64,000 nt of DNA from Channa striata (taxonomy: Eukaryota > Chordata > Actinopteri > Anabantiformes > Channidae), in assembly GCA_033026295.1 (NCBI GenBank), contig CM065175.1:3549159-3613158 (forward strand), written 5' to 3'. Below, piece after piece: positions 11,035 through 24,399 of this stretch. The position numbers and the translations under genes were made by a program. Within the stretch, counting starts at the first letter, position 1. Each line of letters opens with the position of its first letter. The notes beneath the pieces are model-generated. The model saw only the letters and a list, made by a program, of their open reading frames with translations. It was not told the origin of the DNA and made no database searches.

Positions 11035-14000
11035 TGAGATACTAATGTTGATCTTTCACATTCTGAACTTGCTTTTCCTTCAGAAAGTGGTGGTTTCATA
11101 GTGGATATGTGAATAATTGTCACTGTGTCATCTCTTTAAAAGAAACCCATGCAACAATATTGTTCGACTCCTTGTCCTTTTCCCCTGGCCTTTGGAGTGA
11201 AGAAAGCCTGTGTTCTCTGAAAGAATAGATGTCTCTAGGGTAACCCAGGAAAAAAGGTTTGAGAAATTGCCTGTCTGCTTTTCTCTTATTATGCATGGGG
11301 AATAAAAGAAGGGTCGATTTGCTTTCCATATTCTCTTTGTTGTGGGTTGAACCTATCGTCTGTGCTCTTCTTTCATTTCCTCTGCTAAAGAAAGTTGAAT
11401 ATACATCATCAGCTACCTCGGTTATGAACAGACAGCGAGCTAGAGTAACAGTGATTTCCTTTATTGTGGGAAATGAGAAGAGTAAATGGGATTCTGTTCT
11501 CATTCCATGTGCAGATTTCATGCTTCTTGAGATATGTTTGGATGAGGCTGGTCAGGGGAAGAAAAGCTAAAGAAATGTATTGCCCACTCCTTGGTACTTA
11601 TTCCATGTATATTTATTTCCCTTTTTCCTTGCTCTGTCAAAGTTCTTAATAGGGGGTGTCCACCAACAATTTCCTGCCACCCACTATATCACCCACCCCC
11701 ATATCTTGTGTCGGCTTCCACCTTCACCATGTATGTCACGCTTTGTTACACTGTAGCTCCTCTGTAGATTTCAGAGACTGGCTGTCGTATCTCATTGGTA
11801 TGCCCAGGGTGGGAATCTATTACTGGGTGAAATCTCCATTCATTGTGTCACTTATTAAGGAAATTATCATGCTCAGAGCTCTGGATGACACATGTAACAC
11901 CAGTCTGATCATTTGATCAATGTCTTGATAGTTAATATGTCAAGGATCTTACATGCTTTGAAGGCTATAATCAAATTTAAAAGCTAAGTTTTTGCTGTAT
12001 GCTTTTAGAGCCATAACCCAGAAAGTTCCAGTGACTTGGAAATGTTCTCATATCATCCCCTACCTTGCTTTTTAATAATCTTTTCAGTGACGTATATGGA
12101 GTGTTCCAGAATTTACCAGTTAGACCTTCCAGATACATGTGTACAATCCTTTAAACATATTTCACAAATCAGGTGATCTCCATGTAACCTGCTGTGTGAC
12201 CTCTAAAACCAACTGCCTGCACCAGTGATTATTTAGGAGGTAAATATTTAGACAACCATTAATTTCCTGTTTTATATTTTTAATAAATGTAAATTGCTTC
12301 TTATCAGCAATAATAAGTTTTCACTTTTGCATGAAAGAACCAAAAAAGTCTAGCTAAAATAAAGCATTTTTCCATTTAGTAAAAATATGATATTCATAAT
12401 TTAAAAATTACTACTACTTTTATTATTAAGCCTTCACTCAATTTCCAGTTTTTAGTTTGCTGTTCAGGGCAACAGGTGCAGGACAGCAAAAGCTTATGAC
12501 TGTTGCCTGCAATTGGAATCTGAGACCATCTGGCAAGGGAATCTATGCAAATCCTACCCAGCCAAAGGCTAAAACAGGAGAGCACTGCCAGATAAACAGC
12601 TATTATGAAGTCTCTTTCAGAAGGTGAGCATTGGTTTGTCTCTCAGTAATGTATTTGAGAGAAGGTGGTGTGTGAAAACATTTGCTTCCCAGAAACAGTG
12701 ACGATAAAATCTTATTCCCAATTTTTTTTTTTTGTGTCAAAAATAGATGTTGTTTGGTGTCTGGAAACACATACTGCATGGAGGCAAAGCCATTATCATG
12801 ACATGCATGTTCTCCGTTCTCCTCCTAGAGACAGACCAAGATGTACAAATTCTGTCATGTCCTCTCATCCTCAATAAATAAACAGCTATACAACGGGCCT
12901 TCACTATTTAAAAAGTAAAACATAGTGCCGTTGAGACTGCCTCTGCTCCAGCTCCTCAGGTCTGACATGATGTGAAACAACCCAGGGGTTCTTTGTCCTC
13001 TGCTGCCCCAGATAAATCACCTACTCTTACTTTCTACTACTGTGGAAAAAAATTACAGACACCTTGACCAGCACACAGAGGGAGGACTGCTTCTATTCTG
13101 GTCCACAAAGATCACTCACAAAACCTTCCATAGCTCTGATTAATGAGGACATCTGAGGAAATCGGGTCACTTGCTTATTGAGATGCACTAAAGCTGGTGC
13201 TGCTTGTTTTGCCACTTATTTCCCAGCATTCTTTAATTTAATAAAAAAAATACTTATCACCACACTACATCACCTTTATAAGTTCATTTATAGAGTTGGG
13301 GGAAGACCAGACACAAGAGGACCACTTCTCTCATTTGTAGACCATATTTTCTTGCTCTATTAAGTCACACAGAGAAACATGCAGCGCTATCTGTGACACT
13401 CTTTCAAAATAAAGGCCTTATCATTTTGATTACAGTTCATAGACCCCTACAAAAATGTCTGGTCTGTACTTGGGTTGAAGTTGGTTGATTTTTTTTTTAT
13501 TTAACAAAAGTTGGTATAACTCACCAATCAACTGTGTTTGGGGAAATTTGTGCAAATGCAAGTGGAACCCTGAGTAAGTAAGTTGCATCTATATGTAGCC
13601 AGGCGATAATAGCAGTACAATTGCAGGGTTTGCCATCAGAGGGCATAGCCCTTTCGGGGGTAACTTGGCGAGCACAAAGGATGCTGGGAACACCTGGAGC
13701 TCACAGAAAGCAGGAAGTCAGAATCGATACTGCAACGCTAGAAAACGCTGTGTCCTCCGTGACTGTTTTGTCAAGGTATATGCGCTAAAAGTGCGACTGA
13801 AGACAATGTATGGTTGTGTAATATTCCAGAGTTCTCATGTACATTTATATGATCGATGTATTTGTCTTATATTGTTGTTGTTGTAAGAGCGTTGTCCATT
13901 AGGAGGATATGGAGCATCCTGCCCTAAATTAAACCATGCCAAGACGGATGCATTGAAAAATCAGTATTGTATTCAAATGTTTGCATTCATTGGACAGTAA

Positions 14001-15480
14001 ATTGACTGACACGAATTAGGTGTGCTCCTTGTGTTGTTAGGAGGAGCCACTACAGTTATTTTTGTATTCTTTTACATTATTTTGCACACTAGTATTTCTA
14101 TAATTCACAGACTAACTGCATTAGTTAGAGTTTGGACAGTTCTCACACTGGAATAAGTGCTAAGAATTGGTAAAACACTGGTGAAGCAGACCAAAGCATT
14201 TGGTGTGCTCTGTGAGTGGTGTTCCAATGTTTTATTTTATCATTTATTTTATTGACCATCAATTTTATTATTCAGGATAAAAAACCCTAAAAGAAATTGT
14301 GTGCTGGGCTCATTCTCTTTCACATGGCCACATATAAATGTATACAAAAGAGAGAACCAAATAACTACTTTTAATTTGAACTTTTGTTAGACATTTCTCA
14401 CTGTAGAATATGTTGCTCTTCAGCAGGATGAAGTAATGTGCAAATTAACTTGTTAAATAGAAAACTAAAAGGACTCGATGAGACACAAAAGGTCAGGGAG
14501 CTTCAAAGCCAGAGTAACCTATGAAGTGATGAATATTGACATGTCTGGAGATTCCTTGACATCTAGTGTAGGTCATGGTTTCTCATTTGTAAAGCTTTTT
14601 TACTTTTAACCAGCTACTGGTTTCAAACCAGAAGTACACAAAAACAACACTCGAGTATATGTGTAAGTACCTGTAGTACTCCACTGTACTCATGTTGAGG
14701 TGCTAATTAAATGTTTTAAAATGTACTTGGATGACTTCACCATTTTTCAACTTGCTTACTGTGGCTTTAGTTTAGTATAATTTATTAAAGGGACATTAAT
14801 GCTCACAAACTTCCCTCTGACTACACTATTGTGAAATATTTCTCTGCTTATTGCTGAAAAACTCCTTCAGATGACATAACCCAGATTTTCAACATTGGGA
14901 GTTTAGATGATGTCATCTGGAGGAGCTCTGGATAAACAGACACATCGATTTTAATTGTTCTGACAGGTGGTAAATCCACCATAGTTCACGTCAACATTTT
15001 TCAATTAATTTTGTATTAGGAAGTAACAAATCCTATCAGTTCTGTAATGGAGAACTTTTTTCCCACTCAGCTGCAGTGGAATGAAAGTAACAGCAATGGA
15101 AACACCAGGTAGAGTGCAGTTATCTCAAAATTGTATTTAAGTACAACATTTTCAGTGACTTTAACACCTGTTCACACTCGTGAGCCTTTAGTTGAATATG
15201 AACATAAAAACCACATGTGACAAGTGCTCTAGGAGTGAAAAAGTTTTTCCAGTGACAGATGGAAGGAAATCCGCTTGAATTATACGAAATTTTTATTTTA
15301 TGGAATATTTAACTCATCGACAATTATATATATTTACTCAAATGATCTTTTTTCTACATGTTTTGTCCTCCATACGGTCTTGCGTGAAGGCTACTTGTAC
15401 AGCTGCCCCCTCCCCAATGTCTGCCTCAGACTAAAGCGGATACACATTGTCCCACCTGCATGAAACTGTGGAACAAACTT
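11035..15480. other. Gene-free stretch upstream of popdc3
   Basis: No exon is recognised. 11100-11570 is more GC-balanced than its flanks and free of repeats I know; overlapping frames on both strands there (11120-11521 and 11259-11570) have no family resemblance and no splice signals, so a non-coding element is more likely than a gene. A hairpin lies at 14862-14925. The rest is AT-rich single-copy-looking DNA. Confidence 0.4.
14862..14925. repeat. 64-nt hairpin with 16-bp arms
   Basis: CTCCTTCAGATGACAT at 14862-14877 pairs with ATGTCATCTGGAGGAG at 14910-14925, one mismatch in 16. Inside the loop CCCA and TGGG can extend the pairing. It could be the relic of a short inverted-repeat transposon, or a transcribed foldback; no miRNA family is recognised. 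Confidence 0.5.
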
Positions 15481-15652
15481 GGTGTTACTTTACTTTCGTG
15501 TTGATGATTTGGACTCGTTCGGTCCTTTGCGCACACTCCGCTTTCGGCGCTTTTCTCAGCTCTCCGCGCCCAGACACACACACACACACTTGCTGGCTGA
15601 CTTGGTGTGAAACCTGCTGTTGCTTCTGCTGCTTTAGAGGACTTGAGCGGAG
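15480..15652 (+). promoter_or_regulatory. popdc3: popdc3 5' UTR and core promoter region
   Basis: The 170 bases before the start codon are clearly richer in CpG than the flanks (for example CTTTCGGCGC and CTCCGCGCCC near 15540-15570) and contain a short CA repeat at 15574-15589. No TATA box was identified at a fixed distance. The start codon context is GCGGAGATGG, with purine at -3 and G at +4. The transcription start is not determined. Confidence 0.45.
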
Positions 15653-18600
15653 ATGGATCCTCCGGACTTCGAAGCTCTGAACATCACGGTGCAGCCCGTA
15701 GCCACCGTGTACCGACTGTGTGAGCAGTGGACAGACGGTTCGGAGGGCTCCGTCTTCCACCTCGCTAACATCTTCCTCTTCTTCGGCTTCATGGGCGGCA
15801 GCAGCTTCTACGGACTCCTCTACCTATTCACTTTCCTCACTCTGGGCTTCTTCTGCTCCACTCTCTGGGCGTGGGCGGACCCCTGCACCACGGACTCCTT
15901 CCTGTGGAACTTTGCGCTCTTCGCCGTGTGTTTAGGTCAAGTCCTGCATGTGGCCTACAGGCTGAGGAGCGTCTCCCTCAACAAGGAGTTCCAGGAGCTT
16001 TACAAATGCATGTTCAAGAAACTCGGGGTGTCGCTCATCCATTTTGAGAAGATAATGGCCTGCAGTGACGGAGAGGTGCACACCTTAGACAAGGACCACT
16101 GCTTCGCCATAGAAGGGAAAACCGCTATTGACAAGCTGTCGGTGCTCCTGTCTGGCAGGTGACCACACCAGCACCTCATATTAGAGCACTGAAACCCTGC
16201 TCACAGTCATCAGGGTTGTAATGGGGGGTGATAGTTCACCAGCTCACTACACATAACAAATACTGAGGAGAGGACTGAGGACAGGGTGGTGTGCTATACA
16301 GTAGGCATAGATGAAATATAAAGATATTGACCCCTGGGCCAGAGATAAAATGCCCTACAACCCTTTCTATATATAAGCCTCTGATTTAAACACAAAACAA
16401 TCATGTTATCATGTCTATTTCCTGTCATTTTTATTTCTTTGTAGATATTTTGTGTATTTCTCAGGAAAATCACTCTCTGGAATCGTATCTGCATCTCCTC
16501 GTGGTCATTTGAAAACTGTTACGCTGTTTACACTTTGGTTGGTTTGGTTTTAAAATTTCTTTCTATGATCTAAACTCACATGTGTTACCTGGGGGACCTC
16601 GACACCATCTTGTTAAACTCGGCCTGTTACAGTGATAATAGTAAGTTGCGTTCATATATTCAGATTAGAATCTGTAGAAAAAAATAATGTGTTATAGCAA
16701 GCGATGGTATTTAGAGAAAATAATAGCACGAGAACAGTTTTTCAACACATCTCAACACATTTAAAGCAGGCTTTGCTGGTGTGCCACATTGCGTTGCTCA
16801 GGTGAGACAGGTGGTCCACATATGCAAATTACCTTAATTGATGAATTCTACACTACACCCCATCAGTCCTTCTACGTAATAACATGTTTGTAGTTAATCT
16901 CTAATATTATGTTCAGTGTTCAAACAGCTGATTGTTTATAGAGATGCCACGCATCATAAAGCACAAAGTATGTGCATTCATGGGTACACGAGTAAAGATT
17001 TGGTATGGATTGAAGAAAGGGTTGACATATTGAATATAATTTAAATAGTGGAACTGATTGTCATTCCATATGTGACAAATAGAAAGAAAGAAAAGACAAA
17101 CAGTTTAACGAGTCAAGTGAAAGTTTCATCTGCCCTTGGAATACAAGCATATCTATTGACTGTCCAATGCCAGACAGTGTGGACTATCAAATGTTATCAC
17201 ACTTTTAGATAAGTTGCTAGATCTCCTCCATTAAAGAGTAAATAAAGTCAGACCTAATTAACATGGAACTACATTAAATGTAAGAAGAAGGCACAGCAGG
17301 TGTTAAAGGAAGGACAGCTGCTGTACTTTAGGGATCATTAACATCCAAGTTTGTGTCCTGTGTACTTCATGTTACAGTGTCATTTAATTCTTACTTCATC
17401 CCTTCATCCCGCAGAATCCGTGTGACAGTAAATGGAGAGTTCCTGCATTACATCTACCCTTTCCAGTTTCTGGATTCACCTGAGTGGGACTCCCTCAGGC
17501 CATCAGAGGAGGGTGTCTTCCAGGTTCATTTGACCTCATGTGCATGTGTAAAAATGTTCAGTCATTAGTAACACAAAATTTAATAACTTAGGAGTCTCAG
17601 GAGCATTTGTTTACAATCTGAAGCTGTTACTAAAGCAGCAAAAAAAGAATCAGAAGTACAACAATGGTGTTAACAGTAAGATCACTGGGTAACATCAATC
17701 CATCATCTTGTTCACCAATTAACCTCTTCAGGGGCTGCAGGCTCTCCCAGCTATCAGCCGGTGCACACAGACATACACGCAACAATTAAGCTCTCATTCA
17801 CACCTACAGGAAATTTAGAGTCACCGCTCAACCTAACATGCATGTCATTGGAGTGTGGGAGGAAACCCAGGCAAGCATAGGAAAAACATACAAACTCCAC
17901 ATTCAGCCCACTGAGGATTCAAACCATGGACCTTCTTGCAATGAGTCAGCACTGCTAAATTCCATTCTGCCCATTATACGGTGTTATACAAAATGACTTT
18001 CCATCATTTTAGTTATTGTCAAATAAAAAACTAATGATGGTGTCCTATTCTAGGTTTCTTTAACACTGTTGTCTCATTTAATGCGCATTTCAGTATTTAA
18101 TGCAATGCTGGAAGTAGATCTAGAATAGATATAGTATATGTAAATGCTGCATTGGCACCTTCAGCTTATTGCTGCGATACATTGACCTTGTTGCCATACT
18201 GGGGAGGTCAAAACTGTCCTGTAGACAAATACAAGTAAATGAGGGAGCTTTGGTTTTATAGATAAATTGCAGTATTAGTTTGCATTCATGATCTTGTTAA
18301 ATTGACCTATTTTATATTCAAGGGTTGATCCAAGTGTTTTGTTCACAGTTACTGACACAGTACCTGTGCTGCTAGTATGTCTGTCTCACATCCTTACCAG
18401 AGCTGTTTCTATTGGCAGTGTTCACTCCTATGTGAATAACATTTACTAAAATTAACAGTGTCTAATTGTTTGGGGGAGTTTCTATATGTGTTTTATTTAA
18501 ATTAAACTATGTATTTATACATGTTTTTTAAGAATCACATATTCTGTAGGAAGCAACAGATTTGAAGCTGAGAGCAAAAGACAAAGGGGGATGTCACAAA

Positions 18601-19231
18601 ACTAGTGAATACTGCCGGTTTGGGTCTTTTTAAATAATGTGTCAGTGATTTTGGTCTGTTTGTTAAAATATTAAACCTTATTATGTGCCCTAAATTTAAT
18701 TTTGAGTAAACATAGCTTCATAGTTTTGTCATTCTGTTCCTAGATGACAATAATGTTGCTTATTATAACTGAAAAACATGGTGTTCAAGCTGCCATAATC
18801 TGGAATTTTCTTTTAACTACCACAAAAATACTATGTTGTTTACTTTCATCCTAGTTTTATTTTATTAATTTATTTACTTTTAAAATGTTTCAGAGGGACT
18901 CTGTAGAAATGTAAGTAAATCCACATTTCAACCTGCTCTTTGTTGTTACTCTCCCCAGGTGACCCTGAGTGCTGACATGCCCTGCCGGTACGTGCTATGG
19001 AGAAGGAAGAAACTCTATTTGCTTTTTGCTAAGCATCGATACATAGCCAAGATATTTGCCTTGGTTGTGCGCAATGACATTACAGAGAAACTGTACTCCC
19101 TCAATGACAAGGCTTTTGACAGGTCCAGGCACCAATATGATCTCCGCTTACCGAGTTACTGTCACATGCCAGGGACCGAATTAGAAAGGTCAGATGTCCT
19201 GCAAGTGCCAGTGCAGGGAAGGACTAGCTGA
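15653..19231 (+). CDS. popdc3: Popeye domain-containing protein 3
   Basis: Membrane protein of striated muscle and heart; Popeye domains bind cAMP and modulate ion channels and membrane trafficking. Coding exons are 15653-16158, 17415-17523 and 18959-19231, all with GT-AG junctions in phase, giving 295 residues (vertebrate POPDC3 is about 290). The N-terminus has an NIT glycosylation site at residue 10, then three hydrophobic segments between about residues 38 and 107. The Popeye domain follows and includes the phosphate-binding-cassette signatures DSPEW (189-193) and FQVT (204-207, split by the last intron), then WRRKKLYLLFAKHRYIAKIF and ITEKLYSLND. The single terminal exon and short C-tail distinguish it from bves, which has extra C-terminal exons. 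It lies about 5 kb upstream of its paralogue bves, same strand. All key motifs are intact. Confidence 0.95.
17705..17955 (-). mobile_element. SINE-like dispersed fish repeat in popdc3 intron 2
   Basis: Contains the conserved fish-repeat phrases ATTCACACCTACAGGAAATT, CATGTCATTGGAGTGTGGGA and, near 17930, GGATTCAAACC, which read on the minus strand resembles a degenerate polymerase III B box (GGTTTGAATCC). I recall this repeat as widespread in teleosts but cannot name the family securely. It lies between popdc3 exons 2 and 3. Confidence 0.6.
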
Positions 19232-21149
19232 ACACACAAACACATTGCTGCAGGCCATATTCACGTAGATAAGATTCACTGTGTGCAAGAATGGGCGGCA
19301 GAGTAGTAGTGTTATTATTATTGTAGCATGTAGCGTAGGGGATTTTTAACTCTGGCCATATTATTATGAGATATCATTAGGCTGTATCAGTAAATTCTTC
19401 TGACATCAGACAGCTCAGGCAGAGGGACGATGCACTCACATCTCACTCATTTACTTTCTGATCACAGTTTGAGGCCTAGAAAATGTTTCCTGCAAATCTT
19501 CCCATTAAGCAACTTTTTATCTATTGGGTGTCATCTTGGAACTTTACACATCTACTGTATGGTGCACAGTTAGTGTGATCAGCTGCTGATTGCCATCAAA
19601 TGTCTTTTTGTAGGAAAAGAAATGTCTAGTGTTGAACTGTCCAGTTAAGTTTGTAGTTTGGTGAATAACTTGATGTCTTGATAACTTGATATTGCAGCAC
19701 ACAGCTACAAGGTTTGTTCATTCTGCTGTACACTGACAAACAGCTACTCTTGTTTATTGTTTAGCTGACAAGTTCGTGAACTGTAACTGTAAAATCCCAT
19801 CTAGTCTCCTGTTTCTACCCGTTTGGCAGAACAGAACTTTGAGCATTCGATCGTATTGAAGTAACAGTGAGTTAGTTTAGGTCTGCAGTTAAACTCCTGC
19901 AGTGGAGCCACGAAGGTTGTTACTAGAAGATTTAAACATGTTCAGAGTTTCTGTCCTTACTGAAAAGAACAACATTGTATCTGTTTATGTTTTTTAGGCA
20001 AGATTAAAAAACATAAAGTAAGTATGATCATACATGAGCAAACGTCTTATAGAGCTTGTCATGTTGGTGTTTTGGTTTATAATAAACCAATATAACAAGC
20101 GTAATATATACAACTAAAGGAAGTGTGTGAAAGTCTGCGTGTGTATAACATTAGTTCCTGATACTCAATATTGTCGTTAATACTGTAGGTGGTTGTATAA
20201 TGTACAGGATGTATGTAATGCAAAGACAATGATGGTTTCTATATTTTATTATAAAAAACAAATGAAGTCCACTTTCCCTCAACAATAACAACAAGAATGT
20301 AAATTATACTGCACAGCCATGAACAGAAGCTGATGTTTAGTGTAATTTTGTCTGCTTCTGGCTATTTTTGTCTCTATGGACATGTTGTGCCTATTTTTTT
20401 ATCTATTTTGTGTATTTTAGTCTTTGTTTTTGGGTGAGTTGTTTCATTTTTGATTTTAGGCTCTGTTTTTGATTTATCATAATTTAGTCACTTTATGTTT
20501 ATTTTGAACTTTTTGTGCTACTTTACCACTTAAATAATTAACTAACTATTTAACTAACTAATTAAACTAATGCTGTGGCTCAAGGATGCCAGCTTATATC
20601 TGTGTCTGATAAGCCTTCATAGTAATAGATCCAGGAATATAATATACATTCAGAGTTACAGTAGTGCAGGTTTTGTTTTTTGTTTGTGTTTATTATGTTT
20701 TTAGCCTAGTGAATGGAGTCAGTTGTCATGGAGATGGCTTTGTAGGTATTTTAGTGTAGGAAAGTCAGAGTGTATTTAAGTATGTACATGTATTATGTAA
20801 ATTAGAACCAAAAGAAACACGTTTAAAATCAGGCTTCCTTTATGTTAGTCACTTTGTTAGAATCAAACAAAATTAAAACAATACATCATTATAAAAGTGT
20901 AAAAATGTATTTGTTTACTATATCGGATAAACATACTAAAGACTTACATTACACACACACAAGTTCATGTATAATTTATTTTAAAATGTGTTATTCTGTT
21001 TCCTGTGCCCTTCAGTACAATAATTTTGAGCTGTGTTTCCAGTAAAGTCAAGTACTTTTTGCTTTAAGTTCGGGCGAGTTGACGTATTTTCCCCAATAGA
21101 GGGAGATGGGGGGATCTGGTCTTCGAGTATATGAATGGAAACGTGGCCG
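19232..21149 (+). other. popdc3 3' UTR and popdc3-bves intergenic space
   Basis: AT-rich with no exon. Possible polyadenylation signals are AATAAA at 20081-20086 and a run around 20250, but which is used cannot be told. About 20520-20570 has tandem TAACTAAC/AATTAAC units. Confidence 0.4.
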
Positions 21150-21408
21150 TGGATGAGGTATAACGTGGAGCTGTCTCCCCCTGTCTGGGCTCCCACACAC
21201 TGCAGGAGCATTGCTCTCGTCTTCTTGCCTATTTTAGTCTCTCCCCGTGAGCTGTGTGGAATGTGCGACGCACTCAGTGCAGTCCCCGATTTGAGGGTCC
21301 AGCCTGCAGTCAGTCAGTCAGTCAGCAGCGGTGTTTCAAGTGTTTCACCGAAATCACCGCTGCTTCTTTTGTCTACAGACTCACATTTCACCAACTGCTG
21401 TGGGATCG
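21150..21408 (+). other. bves: Probable non-coding first exon and promoter of bves
   Basis: This block is GC- and CpG-richer than the surrounding DNA and ends in a strong donor, GGGATCG|GTAAGTAACG (GT at 21409). The next acceptor-like site is AAGGTCAG| at 24379/24380, 20 bases before the bves start codon, so a 5' UTR exon spliced over about 3 kb is plausible. It has four to five CAGT tandem units at 21308-21328. No long frame is in keeping with a coding role. Supported by position and splice signals only. Confidence 0.5.
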
Positions 21409-21460
21409 GTAAGTAACGAGCCTCTGACCTCTCTGTTAGAAAGTTGTAGTTTGAGAAATG

Positions 21461-21479
21461 TGTGTGTGTGTGTGTGTGT
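21461..21479. repeat. (TG)n microsatellite
   Basis: Ten or so TG units just inside the putative first intron of bves. Confidence 0.8.
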
Positions 21480-22454
21480 ACGTGCAGGCAGCATGTGTAT
21501 CAGCACATCTATTTTTACATGGAAGTAATTCGAGTGCTGCAGCACATCAGCCTGTCAAGTCAGAAAATAAAACAGCAGCTGTTGGCTGAAGAACATGTGG
21601 TTTATAGTTTCTTGGAAAATAAAAATATTGACTTGTTTATTAAGAAAACGTGATTCTATGGGCACAAGATTAATAACACCAGTTAATATTCTAAGAGGAA
21701 CAGAGCAAGAAGCAAATGTTTAGAAAGAGGCGTTCCATCGATCCTAGAATGGAAGTGAGTATAGAACAAGTTGCTTTTTGCCAAAATGCCAAAATAATAT
21801 TAAAAAAATGTATTGTGTGTATAAACTTGTGTCAGGTCAGACAGACAGAGCATATAGGTAAATGAATATATATGTATCAGGTTAAAGAGGCATAGAAAAC
21901 AGCTAAAACAAGGGAATTAAATTGTATAAAAAAAATGCCAAATACAAAGTTTGTATGATGTTACTTGAAATCGCAAGGTTGTGCACAATTGACTGCCTGT
22001 CAAACTAAAAACAGCACTACACTGTAAACAAAACTGTAGCGGAAATCACTGCATTAGCTCAGGAACACCTCTGAAACCATAGTCAGTGGGCACAGTTTGT
22101 GACACAGTCTGTGCAATGACACACACAGCAAAACATCTGAGCAAGAATCCTTTTAAAATGGGCTGAGGTGAAGTAGGAAACTGTCCTGTGGTTTGATGAG
22201 TCACATTTTATAATTCTTTCTGAAACTCATATTGTTTTTCAGACTGTGAGTTGTAGGTGTTCAAGTAGTAAAACCTTGGCTTCATAATTGTAATTCTGAA
22301 CTGGTGGTTTTGGAAATTTCTGGTAAAAATAACTTTAGTGTAAACAGATGGAGTATAAAATTGCTGCAGGCCACAGCAATTAGTAACAGTTACACTAACA
22401 TCCAAATTAGTCTATGTTCACATCCAATAATTTTGCAAGCCATAGGCAACAGTG

Positions 22455-23870
22455 GAGAGGATAAACTCCCTTTAACAGAAGAAACCTCCAGCAGAACCAG
22501 GCTCAGGGTGGGCCTGACCGGTTAGGCTGAGTGGAAAGTGGAGAGAGAAAAAAACAGTGCAACAAAAGCAACAACAAAACACTGGACAGGTTAGTAGGAC
22601 CAGTAGCTGCACACTGGAGGACACACAGCGCCAAATCCGGGGACATCTGAAGACAGGGACAGAGAGAGGGGGACAGAGAGCGAAAAGACAACTACGGGAC
22701 AAAGAAGATACAGAGTTAATGTCATACAGCGGTGACATTATAAATGTGGGGTGAGAGGAGAGAATGAAGAGAAGAGGACAGTGGCACAGTGCAGAGTCCC
22801 TCAGCAATCTAAGCCTATAGCAGCATGACTATAACCAACTATAAGCTTTATCAAAGAGGAAGGTTTTGAGCCTAGTCTTAAAAGTAAAGAGGGTGTCTGC
22901 TTCCCGAATCTGGACTGGGAGCTGGTTCCACAGGAGAGGAGCTTGATAGCTAAAGGCTCTGCCTCCCATTCTATTTTTGGAAATTCTGGGAACCATAAGT
23001 AGGCCTGCATTTTGGGACCAAAGTGGTCTAGTAGGATGATATGGTACTAGGAGATCTTTTAGATATGATGGAGCTTGACCGTTTAGAGCTTTATAGGTAA
23101 GAAGAAGGGCTTTAAATTCTATTCTACATTTAATGGGAAGCCAATGGAGAGAAGCTAATGAAGGTGAAATATGATCTCTCCCATATGAATCCCAGTCAGC
23201 AATCTTGCTGCAGCATTTTGGATTAATTGGAGGCTTTTTAGAGAGTTACTGGGGCAGCCTGACAGAGAATCACAGTAGTCCAACCTAGAAGTAACAAATG
23301 CATGGACCAGTTTTTCAGCATCGCTTTTAGAGAGGATGCTCCTTATTTTGGCAATGTTTCTTAGGTGGAAGAAGGCTGTTTTAGAGATTTGTTTTATGTG
23401 TGAGGTAAATGACAAATCCTGGTCAAAAATGACTCAGAGATTCCTTGCAGTACTACTGGGGGCAAGAATTATGTCATCTAAAGTAGCAATATGGTTAGAA
23501 AACATGTTTCTTAGACTTTTAGGCCCAAATACAATAACTTCAGTTTTATCAGAGTTTAGAAGAAGGAAATTATATGTCATCCAGTCCCTTATGTTTTTTA
23601 GACATGCTTGTAGTTTGATTAATTGGTTTGTTTCATCAGGTTTCATAGATAGATATAACTGCGTGTCATCGGTGTAGCAGTGAAATTTTACAGAGTGTTT
23701 TCTAATAATGTTGCCAAGGGGAGACATATATAGAGTAAAGAGTATTGGTCCTAACACAGAGCCTTGTGGAATTCCATAACTAACAATAGTGTATGTGGAA
23801 GATTCATCATTACCTTTGAACAAATTGGAATGTATCTGATAGATACGATTTAAACCAATTTAGTGCAGTG
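22455..23870 (-). mobile_element. L2-clade LINE, 5'-truncated
   Basis: Minus-strand relative of the element at 1-2455. RT sequence on 23823-23434 includes GIPQGSVLGPILFTLYMSPL and a YTDD catalytic loop in FHCYTDDTQLYLS; 23415-23155 continues with SRLDYCDSLSGCPSNSLKSL and LIQNAAARLLTG, the typical L2 C-terminus. Its 3' UTR runs to about 22455 (the CTCCAGCAGAACCAGGCTCA block is shared with 2260) without the GAATT tail. The 5' end is lost near 23870, within RT. Unlike the 1-2455 copy it keeps the catalytic loop. It lies in the putative first intron of bves. Confidence 0.85.
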
Positions 23871-24089
23871 TAAAGTGATGTGGATACAAATAGGTAGATA
23901 AGTGTAAGTTTTTATATCTTACTTGTCTTGAGAATATGTGATCAGTTCACGTCCCCCTGACAATGTGAGCAATGCGAATGGTCAGATCGTACTTTTTTTC
24001 ATTCATTGTCAACTTTACAGTCAAGTAAATTGACCAAATCATTGACCAAATGAGCTCTATTTTGGAAATTGTGCACACAAATGATGCTG

Positions 24090-24275
24090 CTGTTATTGTG
24101 AGTGTTTGTATAGTTGAATTGCACAACGGCTGCAGTTTGGGGGCTGCCATGGGTGCCTGGGGGGCTGGTGTTGGGTGTCTTGTTCGGGGACACGCCTGGT
24201 GATTGTGGGTGGGCTGGGATCCCACATCGGGATTTGATCCCACATTGTCTGTTTTGCCCTCCAGTGTCTACCCAT
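24090..24275. repeat. Dispersed repeat, same family as 51265-51565
   Basis: Shares the phrases GCTGGTGTTGGGTGTCTTG, GGGACACGCCTGGT, CACATCGGGATTTGATCCC and TTTGCCCTCCAG with the repeat at 51265-51565. The GATTTGATCCC phrase hints at a tRNA-like origin, but the class is not settled. It ends about 120 bases before the bves start codon. Confidence 0.6.
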
Positions 24276-24399
24276 TAAGTTACCAGGCCGCTGGTAACAC
24301 ATGTATAACAACAGTATGTAAGTCCTCAACAAACCATCCGCTCACATTTTCTCTCACCTTGTCCTATTCTTTAAGGTCAGCCTGCTTCTACCCTGAAGG

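Noticed and set aside
11120..11570. Overlapping 133- and 103-codon frames on opposite strands as a possible gene
   Set aside because: No family resemblance, no splice signals fitting either frame, and both strands open at once, which suggests composition rather than coding.
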